Below are positions 33,584-41,529 of a DNA stretch of 64,000 nucleotides, one piece after another. Position 1 is the stretch's first letter; each line of letters starts with the position of its first letter. Where the stretch lies: contig NZ_AP024590.1 of assembly GCF_018323985.1 (NCBI RefSeq), positions 3,906,001-3,970,000 of the forward strand, read 5' to 3'. The notes beneath the pieces are model-generated. The model was not told the DNA's origin and did not search any database. It saw only the letters and a program-made list of their open reading frames with translations. The DNA comes from Enterobacter kobei. GTDB taxonomy: Bacteria > Pseudomonadota > Gammaproteobacteria > Enterobacterales > Enterobacteriaceae. A program made the position numbers and the translations under genes.

Positions 33584-33918
33584 AGCAGCTCTCCTGTCAG
33601 GCGAACAAGTTAAACGCAGCAGCGCTAAATAAGGTGCTGTGCGGCAATCCATTATGTGGGTTTACAACCATGCCGGGCGCAGGGCCAGCATTAAAGCTCA
33701 GGTGGATACGTTTCATAGACGGCTCTTTTTATCTGAGACAGAGGAAGGGTCAAACGAGTATTAATCTCCGTTACGGACACTGCAACCGGTTACTGTAACC
33801 GGTTTCCGTGATTGTGAAGAGGATCGAGAAATCCGGCAGATCCGTTTGTGATTAATTAATATTTACAGCACACGAAGGCTTATGACAGATTACTGCCAGT
33901 CGTTCCCAGGAGATAACA
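33584..33918. other. Divergent intergenic region, EIIC to YbaK-like gene (335 bp)
   Basis: This gap contains the leftward promoter region of the EIIC gene with the twin operator (33784-33804), then an AT-rich stretch upstream of the YbaK-like gene. No further gene is visible. Confidence 0.6.
33784..33804. promoter_or_regulatory. Twin LacI-type operator half-sites
   Basis: Two perfect 8-bp palindromes aaccggtt (33784-33791 and 33797-33804), centres 13 bp apart. The core resembles the operators of LacI-family beta-glucoside regulators such as AscG (TGAAACCGGTTTCT type). They lie about 200 bp upstream of the EIIC start. Confidence 0.5.
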
Positions 33919-34377
33919 ATGAGTCTGCATTCTGTGCGGGAGTTTTTTGCAAGCCAGGCCCCCGATATTGAAATTATTGAACTTAGTCAGAGTACGGCAA
34001 CCGTGGCACTGGCCGCAGCGGCGCATAATGTCGAACCCGGACAAATCGCTAAAACGCTGTCGTTAAAAGTTAAGGATGAGGTCATCCTGATCGTGGCGAA
34101 AGGCGATGCCCGGCTGGATAATAAAAAGCTGAAATCGACGTTTGGCGCGAAAGCCCGCATGCTGAGCAGTGATGAAGTGGTACTGACCACCGGTCATCCG
34201 GTTGGCGGCGTCTGCCCGTTCGGGCTGGAGAATCCGCTGGCGGTCTATTGTGATGTGTCCCTAAAGCAGTATCAGGAAGTGTTACCTGCCGCCGGGGCAA
34301 CCCACAGCGCCGTGCGTATTTCACCGGCGCGCATGGCGGAGCTGACCGCTGCCACCTGGGTAGATGTATGTGAATAA
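33919..34377 (+). CDS. YbaK/EbsC-family aminoacyl-tRNA deacylase-like protein
   Basis: A 152-residue single-domain protein of the YbaK/ProRS-INS superfamily, which hydrolyses mischarged aminoacyl-tRNAs in trans. The conserved AKTLSLK segment, the GDARLDNKKL stretch and the substrate-loop GHPVGGVCPFGL (GxxxGGxxPxG) are present. The closest type is the free-standing YeaK/EbsC-like group rather than YbaK itself; the amino-acid specificity is not evident. AGGAG precedes the ATG. It stands alone between the EIIC gene and bglJ. Confidence 0.85.
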   Translation: MSLHSVREFFASQAPDIEIIELSQSTATVALAAAAHNVEPGQIAKTLSLKVKDEVILIVAKGDARLDNKKLKSTFGAKARMLSSDEVVLTTGHPVGGVCPFGLENPLAVYCDVSLKQYQEVLPAAGATHSAVRISPARMAELTAATWVDVCE

Positions 34378-34429
34378 AACAGCCTGCGCCAGTCTGTTGC
34401 CTGGCGCAGCTCGTCAAAAGCATCCGCAC

Positions 34430-35107
34430 TCAGGCAAACATATGCACTGCAGGCGGTTTCCGGTCAACGGAGATATGCATCAGGATATCCGCCGCATCCA
34501 GCAATCCCGCATCCGAATGCACGCCCAGCTTGGTCATGGCATTAAACTTGTGCGCCCGCACCGTTTTGATATTGCGCGACAGGCAGTTGGCGATCTCCGG
34601 CATTGAATAACCGTAAGTCATATAATGCAGGATGGCGCGTTCAGTTGGACTCAGCCCGTTATTCTTACTGATATACCAGTCGTTAATCACATTCTCATTA
34701 AGCCGATGCGTATTGTGCAGCAATATCGTGAGCTGCTCCTGTAACGGCCCGATGGCCAGCGTTTTGCTGATGATGCCATGCAGGCTGGAAGGGGAAAGCA
34801 AACTCATCAGGCGAACTTCAGTATCATCCTGCGCCAGCACGATCCGCTGAGCGGACGGATACGCATTGGCAAGTTTTAACAGGCTCTTCAGGCACTCAAT
34901 ACGCTGCGCCCGCAGTCCGGAAAGCGAAAATATGACAGAAAAAAAAGGCATCCCGGGCGCGGCCGCTTCGAACGCCGGATAATCTTTAAAAAAATGGAGC
35001 TTATACGCACTGAACGCTGATGCACTGAAAAGATGGGATAATCCCATCTCACTCATGACACAGCTTTCGATGACAGCAACATGCCGCTTTGCACATTTCT
35101 TTTCCAT
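34430..35107 (-). CDS. bglJ: LuxR-type transcriptional regulator BglJ
   Basis: DNA-binding protein that, as a heterodimer with RcsB, relieves H-NS repression of the bgl operon and other loci in E. coli. A C-terminal LuxR/FixJ helix-turn-helix (about residues 150-205, LSPTERAILHYMTYGYSMPEIANCL ... KTVRAHK pattern) follows a receiver-like domain without the phospho-acceptor Asp pocket. It is 225 residues, as in E. coli. The start overlaps yjjQ by 55 bp, as expected for a yjjQ-bglJ operon. Confidence 0.88.
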   Translation of the reverse strand: MEKKCAKRHVAVIESCVMSEMGLSHLFSASAFSAYKLHFFKDYPAFEAAAPGMPFFSVIFSLSGLRAQRIECLKSLLKLANAYPSAQRIVLAQDDTEVRLMSLLSPSSLHGIISKTLAIGPLQEQLTILLHNTHRLNENVINDWYISKNNGLSPTERAILHYMTYGYSMPEIANCLSRNIKTVRAHKFNAMTKLGVHSDAGLLDAADILMHISVDRKPPAVHMFA

Positions 35108-35790
35108 TCCGTTTGCTCTCCGTAGGCTGACGCTAAATTCAGCTCTCTCATTCCCTGTGCACTATTAATCCATGCGTACATTTCAGCATTGCTGCGCAGT
35201 GAAAGGCGGCGCATGGCACTATTTTTTTGCGCACTCACTGTCTTATTACTCTTCTTGAGTAACATCGCGACCTGATTAATCCCCCAGCCTTTACCGATGA
35301 GTCGTAATACGCGGCGTTCAGACAACGTTAACAGGGCAGACTTGTCCTCTTCCTCGTCAAAATCACCCGGCTCAGGAGACAGCAGACTTTGACTGATCCT
35401 TTCCGCGCTGATACTGCCGGCGCGAATGGCATTCACCACCACATCGACCGGATCAACCTGTGACAGCAAGGTGCTTTCCGGGCGCAGCAGCATCTCTACC
35501 GCCAGCGGGTAAAGCAGACGCGGGACAATAAAAATCCAGTGGATATCAAGGTACTGAGTCAATAACTTGTAATACTGCTCGCAGATACTTTTGGGATGGC
35601 GAATGTCGCCTGACAAATCGGCGATCACTAAATCTGCGCGCCGCAGCTGAAGCAACGTGAGTTCTTCTAATGCGCGGCAATACGAGAGTTCATATTCGGG
35701 AAAATGATTAGCAATAATATTGCCAAGACCATTTTGTATGATAGGTGCTTTACTAATAACGATACCGAACTTACAACTTCCTGTAACCAT
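35053..35790 (-). CDS. yjjQ: LuxR-type transcriptional regulator YjjQ
   Basis: Repressor of motility and capsule genes in E. coli, normally silenced by H-NS. It is 245 residues (241 in E. coli) with the C-terminal LuxR helix-turn-helix (LTLSERRVLRLIGKGWGINQ, then KSNKTVSAQK). The N-terminal half is a receiver-like domain. GGAG-type sequence lies upstream of the ATG. It is the first gene of the yjjQ-bglJ operon; the AT-rich DNA upstream fits an H-NS-bound promoter. Confidence 0.9.
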   Translation of the reverse strand: MVTGSCKFGIVISKAPIIQNGLGNIIANHFPEYELSYCRALEELTLLQLRRADLVIADLSGDIRHPKSICEQYYKLLTQYLDIHWIFIVPRLLYPLAVEMLLRPESTLLSQVDPVDVVVNAIRAGSISAERISQSLLSPEPGDFDEEEDKSALLTLSERRVLRLIGKGWGINQVAMLLKKSNKTVSAQKNSAMRRLSLRSNAEMYAWINSAQGMRELNLASAYGEQTEWKRNVQSGMLLSSKAVS

Positions 35791-36254
35791 AATTCATCCG
35801 TCTCCTTTTTAAGCTCAGAGACTCCAGGCAGAAATGAATACTATAAATAAGCATTATATTTCGCCCCTGAGTTTTCCGTCACTTTTCCCTGGATACTAAC
35901 CGTAAAGTGCCACCCGGCACCTCTTTTCCTTCTGGAGAGATTAACCATGAGATTCTTTCATCCTGCTCTCACCGCGTTAATATCGCATAAATCCTGCAAA
36001 ATAAATAACCAACAATATGGTTAAAAAATACAAAGAAAATTAAGTAAAAATTAAATTATTAATCTTATGAATATTAAAAGTACAGATGCTGCTCAGCAGG
36101 TGGCACAGGCTCTGCGTTTGAAAAAGCATAAGAAATCTAAAAGATAATGAATAAATATTGATCTGCCTTCCGGCAGGGCCATGGGCGCTTTGTGCTAAAA
36201 CTAAGCTTTCCGCCTGGCCTCCAGGCGTTTCGACGTTTACTACCAGGGCACGAC
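35791..36254. other. yjjQ-yjjP divergent intergenic region (464 bp)
   Basis: Strongly AT-rich in its central part (about 35990-36150), consistent with an H-NS-silenced yjjQ promoter. A 25-codon frame starting at the ATG at 35947 has a ribosome-binding-like GGAGAG upstream, but I see no homologue and do not call it. Nothing else is recognisable. Confidence 0.5.
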
Positions 36255-37031
36255 ATGCAAGCAGAGCAGGCGTCACAGCGGACCATCACGCGACTGTGTA
36301 TTCAGTGCGGTCTTCTTTTATTACAGCACGGTGCCGAGAGCGCCCTGGTGGAGGAATTATCCACCCGTCTGGGGCTGGCGCTGGGTATGGACAGCGTCGA
36401 AAGCTCGATTTCGGCCAATGCCATTGTGCTGACAACTATTAAAGACGGTGAATGTCTCACGTCGACACGCAAGAACAGCGATCGCGGGATCAACATGCAT
36501 GTGGTGACCGAAGTACAACATATTGTCATCATGGCCGAGCATAAACTGCTCGATGATGAGGACGTCGCGAAACGCTTTGACCACGTCAAACCGCTGCGTT
36601 ATCCGCGCTGGCTGATGGTGCTGATGGTGGGTCTCTCCTGCGCCTGCTTTTGCCAGCTGAATAAAGGCGGCTGGGACGGCGCGGTGGTGACCTTTTTTGC
36701 CAGCAGTATCGCGATGTACGTGCGGCTGACGCTGGCGCAGCGGCATATGCATCCGCAGATCAACTTCTGCATTACCGCATTTGTCGCCACTACGGTCGCG
36801 GGTTTGTTACTGATGCTGCCTGTCTTCGCCCTGACCTCGACGGTATCAATGGCCGCCAGCGTACTGCTGCTGGTACCGGGCTTTCCGCTGATCAACGCCG
36901 TGGCGGATATGTTTAAAGGCCATATTAATACCGGACTGGCGCGCTGGGCGATCGCCAGTCTGCTGACCCTCGCCACCTGCGTGGGCGTGGTGATGGCGAT
37001 GACGTTATGGGGTCTGCGCGGATGGGCATAA
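36255..37031 (+). CDS. yjjP: Succinate exporter subunit YjjP (ThrE family)
   Basis: Larger subunit of the YjjPB inner-membrane succinate exporter. A cytoplasmic N-terminal region with LCIQCGLLLLQHGAES is followed by about five transmembrane helices (residues 115-255). The ATG at 36255 gives 258 residues (256 in E. coli); the upstream in-frame ATG at 36192 does not match homologues. It overlaps yjjB by 10 bp. Confidence 0.92.
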   Translation: MQAEQASQRTITRLCIQCGLLLLQHGAESALVEELSTRLGLALGMDSVESSISANAIVLTTIKDGECLTSTRKNSDRGINMHVVTEVQHIVIMAEHKLLDDEDVAKRFDHVKPLRYPRWLMVLMVGLSCACFCQLNKGGWDGAVVTFFASSIAMYVRLTLAQRHMHPQINFCITAFVATTVAGLLLMLPVFALTSTVSMAASVLLLVPGFPLINAVADMFKGHINTGLARWAIASLLTLATCVGVVMAMTLWGLRGWA

Positions 37032-37495
37032 TCGATTTTCTGCTGGCGCTGATGCAGGACATGGCGCTGTCGGCCATTCCCGCAGTGGGTTTTGCGATGG
37101 TGTTTAACGTTCCGCATCGCGCCCTGCCTTGGTGTGCGCTGCTGGGCGCGCTCGGCCACGGCTCACGCATGACGATGGTCACCGCGGGTTTTAATATTGA
37201 GTGGTCGACCTTTATGGCGTCGATGCTGGTCGGTGCCATTGGCATCCGCTGGTCGCGCTGGTATCTGGCGCACCCGAAAGTCTTTACCGTGGCGGCAGTG
37301 ATCCCGATGTTTCCTGGCATTTCAGCCTACACCGCGATGATCTCGGCGGTGAAGATTGGGCATCTCGGCTACAGCGAGGATCTGATGATCCTGCTGCTGA
37401 CCAATTTCCTGAAGGCCACCTCTATTGTTGCCGCCCTCTCCATCGGCCTGTCGGTGCCGGGATTGTGGATCTACCGCAAGCGCCCGCGCGTTTGA
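37022..37495 (+). CDS. yjjB: Succinate exporter subunit YjjB
   Basis: Smaller subunit of YjjPB. It is 157 residues, as in E. coli, with four or five transmembrane helices and the conserved VIPMFPGISAYTAM segment. The ATG overlaps the yjjP stop (ATGGGCATAA), so translation is coupled. Confidence 0.93.
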   Translation: MGIIDFLLALMQDMALSAIPAVGFAMVFNVPHRALPWCALLGALGHGSRMTMVTAGFNIEWSTFMASMLVGAIGIRWSRWYLAHPKVFTVAAVIPMFPGISAYTAMISAVKIGHLGYSEDLMILLLTNFLKATSIVAALSIGLSVPGLWIYRKRPRV

Positions 37496-37560
37496 AATTT
37501 GTTTTCTGCTGCTGCCATGGTGATAATCCCTCTTTGCGTTTTGGCGTGTAAGGAGTGAGC

Positions 37561-38202
37561 GTGGAACACCATGGCATTAATTGTGGAGAGAAGACTGACG
37601 AAGCCAGCCTGAAAGAGAAGATCTTTGACAGCGCCATCACGCTGTTTGCGGAATACGGGCTTAACGGCGCGCGCATGGAGCAGATCGCGGAAAAAGCCGG
37701 CACCACCAAACGTATGGTGGTCTATCACTTCAAAACTAAAGAGAACCTGTACTTACGCGTTCTTGAACACGTCTATACCGAAATCCGCGCCAGCGAGAAA
37801 CAGCTGAATCTTGCCGGGATGCCGCCGGTAGAAGCGATGGTGCAACTGGTGCAAAGCACCTTTGATTATCATGCCGCTCACCCGGATTTTATTCGCATCA
37901 TCTGCATGGAAAACATGCAGCGGGGCCGCTTTATGCAGCAATCCGCCGTACTGCGAACCGTTAACCGCAGCGCGCTGGATCTGCTGGAAGATATTCTCCA
38001 GCGCGGTCAGCGCAAACAGCTATTCAATAGCACGGTCAATGCCCGTGATGTGCACCGCCTGATGAGCAGCTTCAGTTTCCACTTTGTCGCCAACAGTTAC
38101 ACTTTCACCCTGCTGTTTGAAGACGGAGCCGACAGCGCCGCGCAGCAGGCGCATTACCGCGCGATGGCGGTACAGGTGGTGCTGCGTTATCTGTGCCCGT
38201 AA
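37561..38202 (+). CDS. TetR-family transcriptional regulator
   Basis: A 213-residue regulator with an N-terminal TetR helix-turn-helix (IFDSAITLFAEYG ... KRMVVYHFKTKENLY) and a C-terminal ligand-binding domain of the type seen in RutR/CmeR-like proteins. The GTG at 37561 has AGGAG five bases upstream; an earlier GTG at 37555 overlaps that site. It follows yjjB by 65 bp and precedes ohrR, a place where E. coli has no gene. The target and ligand are unknown; the pathway cannot be inferred from its neighbours. Confidence 0.85.
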   Translation: MEHHGINCGEKTDEASLKEKIFDSAITLFAEYGLNGARMEQIAEKAGTTKRMVVYHFKTKENLYLRVLEHVYTEIRASEKQLNLAGMPPVEAMVQLVQSTFDYHAAHPDFIRIICMENMQRGRFMQQSAVLRTVNRSALDLLEDILQRGQRKQLFNSTVNARDVHRLMSSFSFHFVANSYTFTLLFEDGADSAAQQAHYRAMAVQVVLRYLCP

Positions 38203-38221
38203 AATAAGCAAACAAAATAAC

Positions 38222-38250
38222 TTGCAATTAAATCGTGCACTATCTATATT
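38222..38250 (+). promoter_or_regulatory. ohrR promoter with overlapping OhrR-type box
   Basis: -35 TTGCAA (38222-38227), 17-bp spacer, -10 TATATT (38245-38250). The imperfect palindrome ttgcaattaaatcgtgca covers the -35 and spacer and resembles known OhrR operators (CAATTAAATTG core). This suggests autorepression relieved by organic peroxide. Confidence 0.65.
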
Positions 38251-38256
38251 CACATC

Positions 38257-38709
38257 ATGAAGACGAAGACCGCTCCATCCAGCCGTATGCTGGACCTTGA
38301 TAACCAGCTCTGTTTTGCGCTCTATTCTGCGAATCTGGCGCTCAACAAAGTGTACCGGCAACTGCTGGCACCGTTGCAGCTGACCTATCCGCAGTATCTG
38401 GTGATGCTGGTGTTATGGGAACAGGATGATGTTACGGTATCGGAGATCGGCGAACGCCTGTTTCTGGATTCCGCCACCCTGACGCCCCTGCTGAAACGTC
38501 TGGAAAGCGCCGGGCTGGTAAGCCGCCAGCGTTCCCGTCAGGACGAACGTCAGGTGGTGGTTACGCTGAGCGACACGGGTCGGGCGTTACAGGAAAAGGC
38601 ACGCGATATCCCTGAACGGGTGGGCTGTGCTGCCGCCTGCGACACCGCCACCATGACGGCGCTGAAGCTGGAGCTGGAAAAGTTACGCGAGAACTTACAC
38701 CGCGCATAA
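38257..38709 (+). CDS. ohrR: Organic-peroxide-sensing MarR regulator OhrR
   Basis: MarR-family repressor that senses organic hydroperoxides through a reactive N-terminal cysteine; here it is Cys19 in DNQLCFALYSA. The winged helix-turn-helix follows (VSEIGERLFLDSATLTPLLKRLE). It is 150 residues. It lies 68 bp upstream of ohr, its usual target. Confidence 0.92.
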   Translation: MKTKTAPSSRMLDLDNQLCFALYSANLALNKVYRQLLAPLQLTYPQYLVMLVLWEQDDVTVSEIGERLFLDSATLTPLLKRLESAGLVSRQRSRQDERQVVVTLSDTGRALQEKARDIPERVGCAAACDTATMTALKLELEKLRENLHRA

Positions 38710-38777
38710 TGACTCATTAAGAGTGGTTATGCGCGCAGATAAATAGCACGCTATTTTATAGCATACATAAGGAACGC

Positions 38778-39209
38778 ATGATGTCTCTCGAAAAAGTGAT
38801 CTACACCGCTGTTGCCAAAGCTACCGGTGGCCGTGATGGCCGCGCGACCTCTTCTGACGGCGTACTTGATGTGAAACTGGGCGTACCAAAAGAGATGGGT
38901 GGCGCGGGCGGTGAAGTAACTAACCCGGAGCAGCTGTTTGCGGCGGGCTACTCAGCCTGCTTCCTGGGCGCGATGAAGTTCGTCAGCGCACGCGACAAAA
39001 TCACCATGCCTAAAGACGCGTTCATTGAAGGCGAAGTGGGTATCGGGCCGCTGCCGACCGGTTTTGGTATCGAAGCCAAACTGAACATCCACCTGCCGGG
39101 TATGGATGCCAGCGAAGCGAAAAAACTGGTTGATGCCGCCCATATCGTTTGCCCGTATTCCAACGCAACGCGCGGCAACATCGACGTTACGCTGAACATT
39201 ATTGCCTGA
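38778..39209 (+). CDS. ohr: Organic hydroperoxide resistance protein Ohr
   Basis: Thiol peroxidase of the Ohr/OsmC fold that reduces organic hydroperoxides using lipoylated partners. The two redox cysteines are present (Cys60 in GYSACFLGA and Cys124 in HIVCPYSNA, numbered from the second Met). There are two adjacent ATG codons; the one at 38781 gives 142 residues and better ribosome-binding spacing. A clear terminator follows at 39305. Confidence 0.94.
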   Translation: MMSLEKVIYTAVAKATGGRDGRATSSDGVLDVKLGVPKEMGGAGGEVTNPEQLFAAGYSACFLGAMKFVSARDKITMPKDAFIEGEVGIGPLPTGFGIEAKLNIHLPGMDASEAKKLVDAAHIVCPYSNATRGNIDVTLNIIA

Positions 39210-39304
39210 TTTATTACCCTCACCAGGGGGCTTTTCGGGAGGATAAGACGGTTGCCCGCTTGCGCAGCCGCCTCCTTTATCCTGTTGATTCATCAACACT
39301 TAAG

Positions 39305-39328
39305 GCCGGGGAAACCCGGCTTTCTTTT
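39305..39328 (+). terminator. Rho-independent terminator between ohr and dnaT
   Basis: Stem gccggg/cccggc with a GAAA loop followed by TTTCTTTT. It isolates the ohr unit from dnaTC. Confidence 0.85.
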
Positions 39329-39425
39329 CTGCACTGCTTTCCGGGCAGCGCTCTGTGCTACTATGTGCACATATCAGTTGCGGAACCCTTCGCAATGTCT
39401 GTACCAGTCAGTTTGAGATAGCACA

Positions 39426-39965
39426 ATGTCCTCCAGAATCCTGTCCACGAACGTCATCGGCATCGATGATTTTATGCGTCAGCACGCTACCGTCCTGGCG
39501 CAAGCGCCGCACGGCACAGTGGCCGTGTTTGCCAATAATACCCCGGCTTTTTACGCGCTCACCCCTGCGCGGCTGGCGGAGTTGCTGGAACTGGAAGCCC
39601 GTCTGGAACGTCCGGCCAGCGATGTTGCACTGGACGCGCAGTTTTATGAAGAACCCGTCGCCACGCCGGTGAGCGTACCGATGGGCAAATTTGCCATGTA
39701 TGCCGCCTGGCAGCCCGATGCGGATTTCCAGCGTCAGGCCGCGCTGTGGGGCATCGGCCTGACGCAACCGGTCACGCCGGAAGAGCTGGCCTCGTTCGTG
39801 GCTTACTGGCAGGCGGAAGGCAAAGTCTTCCACCACATCCAGTGGCAGCAAAAACTGGCGCGCAGCGTACAAATGAGCCGCGCCAGCCAGGGCGCATCGC
39901 TCAAGCGTGATGTGAACACGGTGAGCGAGCCTGATAATCAAATTCCACCCGGTTTCAGAGGATGA
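39426..39965 (+). CDS. dnaT: Primosomal protein DnaT (protein i)
   Basis: Component of the PriA-dependent replication-restart primosome that helps load DnaB through DnaC. It is 179 residues, as in E. coli; the conserved central MGKFAMY...WQPD segment and the QWQQKLARS helix are intact. The stop overlaps the first of three ATG codons at dnaC. Confidence 0.95.
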   Translation: MSSRILSTNVIGIDDFMRQHATVLAQAPHGTVAVFANNTPAFYALTPARLAELLELEARLERPASDVALDAQFYEEPVATPVSVPMGKFAMYAAWQPDADFQRQAALWGIGLTQPVTPEELASFVAYWQAEGKVFHHIQWQQKLARSVQMSRASQGASLKRDVNTVSEPDNQIPPGFRG

Positions 39966-39967
39966 TG

Positions 39968-40705
39968 ATGAAAAACGTCGGCGAACTGATGAAACGTCTG
40001 CAAAAGATGATGCCAGAGCACGTGAAACCCGCGTTTAAAACGGGTGAAGAGCTGCTGGCGTGGCAAAAAGAGCAGGGTGAGATCCGCGCTGCTGCCCTTG
40101 CGCGTGAAAACCGCGCCATGAAAATGCAGCGCACCTTTAACCGCTCCGGCATCCGTCCTTTGCACCAGAACTGCTCTTTCGATAACTATAAAGTCGAGAA
40201 CGAAGGCCAGATGAACGCCCTTGCCAAAGCGCGTCAGTACGTGGAAGCCTTCGACGGCAACATCGCCAGCTTTATCTTTTCCGGCAAGCCCGGCACCGGT
40301 AAAAACCACCTCGCGGCGGCCATCTGCAACGAACTGCTGCTGCGCGGCAAATCGGTGCTGATCATTACCGTGGCGGATATTATGTCGGCGATGAAAGACA
40401 CCTTTACCAATCGGCAGATCAGCGAAGAACAGCTGCTCAACGATCTGAGCAACGTCGATCTGCTGGTGATCGACGAGATCGGCATGCAGTCCGAATCACG
40501 CTATGAAAAAGTGATCATCAACCAGATCGTCGATCGCCGCTCTTCCTCCAAACGCCCGACCGGAATGCTGACCAACAGCAATATGGACGAAATGACCAAA
40601 CTGCTCGGCGAGCGCGTGATGGACCGGATGCGTCTGGGTAACAGCCTGTGGGTGATTTTCAACTGGGACAGCTACCGCAGCCGCGTCACCGGTAAAGAGT
40701 ATTGA
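39968..40705 (+). CDS. dnaC: Replicative helicase loader DnaC
   Basis: AAA+ ATPase that delivers DnaB helicase to oriC and restart sites. It has Walker A SGKPGTGKNH, Walker B LLVIDEIG and the arginine finger region SSSKRPTG. Three consecutive ATG codons (39962, 39965, 39968) are present; the third gives 245 residues, matching E. coli, with AGAGGA seven bases upstream. It is cotranscribed with dnaT. Confidence 0.95.
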   Translation: MKNVGELMKRLQKMMPEHVKPAFKTGEELLAWQKEQGEIRAAALARENRAMKMQRTFNRSGIRPLHQNCSFDNYKVENEGQMNALAKARQYVEAFDGNIASFIFSGKPGTGKNHLAAAICNELLLRGKSVLIITVADIMSAMKDTFTNRQISEEQLLNDLSNVDLLVIDEIGMQSESRYEKVIINQIVDRRSSSKRPTGMLTNSNMDEMTKLLGERVMDRMRLGNSLWVIFNWDSYRSRVTGKEY

Positions 40706-40789
40706 GAGCAATCTGAACCCGTAATGCGCATCGGCCCTGTAATAATGGGCCGATCCTGCCCGTCAGGGCATTACCCAAGAGTACGCCAG

Positions 40790-41281
40790 ATGAAATTAGC
40801 CCAACGTATGCTTTGCTGCGCCCTTGTCGGCAGCGCCCTTCTCTCCACGGCCGCCAGCGCCGCCTCCTGGCAGGAATCTCTCTCCAGCGCTGCCACGCAG
40901 CTCAGCCAGAACAATGATTCTCAGCAGGGCGGCCTGTCGCTCTCGTCCCTGGGCAGCTTACTTAACGGTGGCAACCAGGCGTTAAGTGCCGACAACATGA
41001 ACAATGCCGCCGGGATTTTGCAGTACTGCGCCAAAAACAAGCTGGCGTCGGTCACGAATGCGGAAAACGTAAAAAACCAGGTGATGGAAAAGCTGGGTCT
41101 GAGTACGCCCGCCGCCCAGCAGCAGGACACCAACTATCTGGACGGCCTGCAGGGGCTGCTCAATACCAAAGAAGGTGAACAACTGAGCCTGAGTAATATC
41201 GGCAACTCCCCGCTGGCGGAGAAAGTCAAAACCAAAGCCTGTGATATCGTACTGAAACAAGGGATAGGCTTCCTGTCCTGA
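40790..41281 (+). CDS. yjjA: Secreted DUF2501 protein YjjA
   Basis: A 163-residue protein with a Sec signal peptide (MKLAQRMLCCALVGSALLS, cleavage after SAA-SA) and a DUF2501 domain rich in Leu, Asn and Ser, with two conserved cysteines (about residues 83 and 149). Function unknown. The ATG at 40790 is chosen because it begins the signal peptide. It lies after dnaC as in E. coli. Confidence 0.9.
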   Translation: MKLAQRMLCCALVGSALLSTAASAASWQESLSSAATQLSQNNDSQQGGLSLSSLGSLLNGGNQALSADNMNNAAGILQYCAKNKLASVTNAENVKNQVMEKLGLSTPAAQQQDTNYLDGLQGLLNTKEGEQLSLSNIGNSPLAEKVKTKACDIVLKQGIGFLS

Positions 41282-41289
41282 GTGGCGTA

Positions 41290-41318
41290 AACGTCGCGTT
41301 CAGGACAGACGCGACGTT
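41290..41318 (+). terminator. Hairpin after yjjA
   Basis: Perfect 10-bp stem aacgtcgcgt/acgcgacgtt with a 9-nt loop beginning 9 bp after the stop. The U-tract is weak and displaced (cttttcc), so strength is uncertain. Confidence 0.5.
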
Positions 41319-41529
41319 AGCCTGCCGCTTTTCCCCCCTTCCTGCCCTATAGCCCCCGGCATCAAAGATGCGACCGCCTTCAAATAGTCACACATCTAAA
41401 CCAAATCCGAATCACTGCACGATTTAATGACACTAGAATTGCAGCAATATGTCATCGCCATTACATTGTATCGCTCAAAAACGATAAGACTGGCCAGCCG
41501 CACGACTGGCGACTGATGAGGACAGGCTG

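Noticed and set aside
35947..36024. 25-codon frame with a ribosome-binding-like sequence between yjjQ and yjjP
   Set aside because: Too short, no recognisable homologue, AT-rich surroundings.
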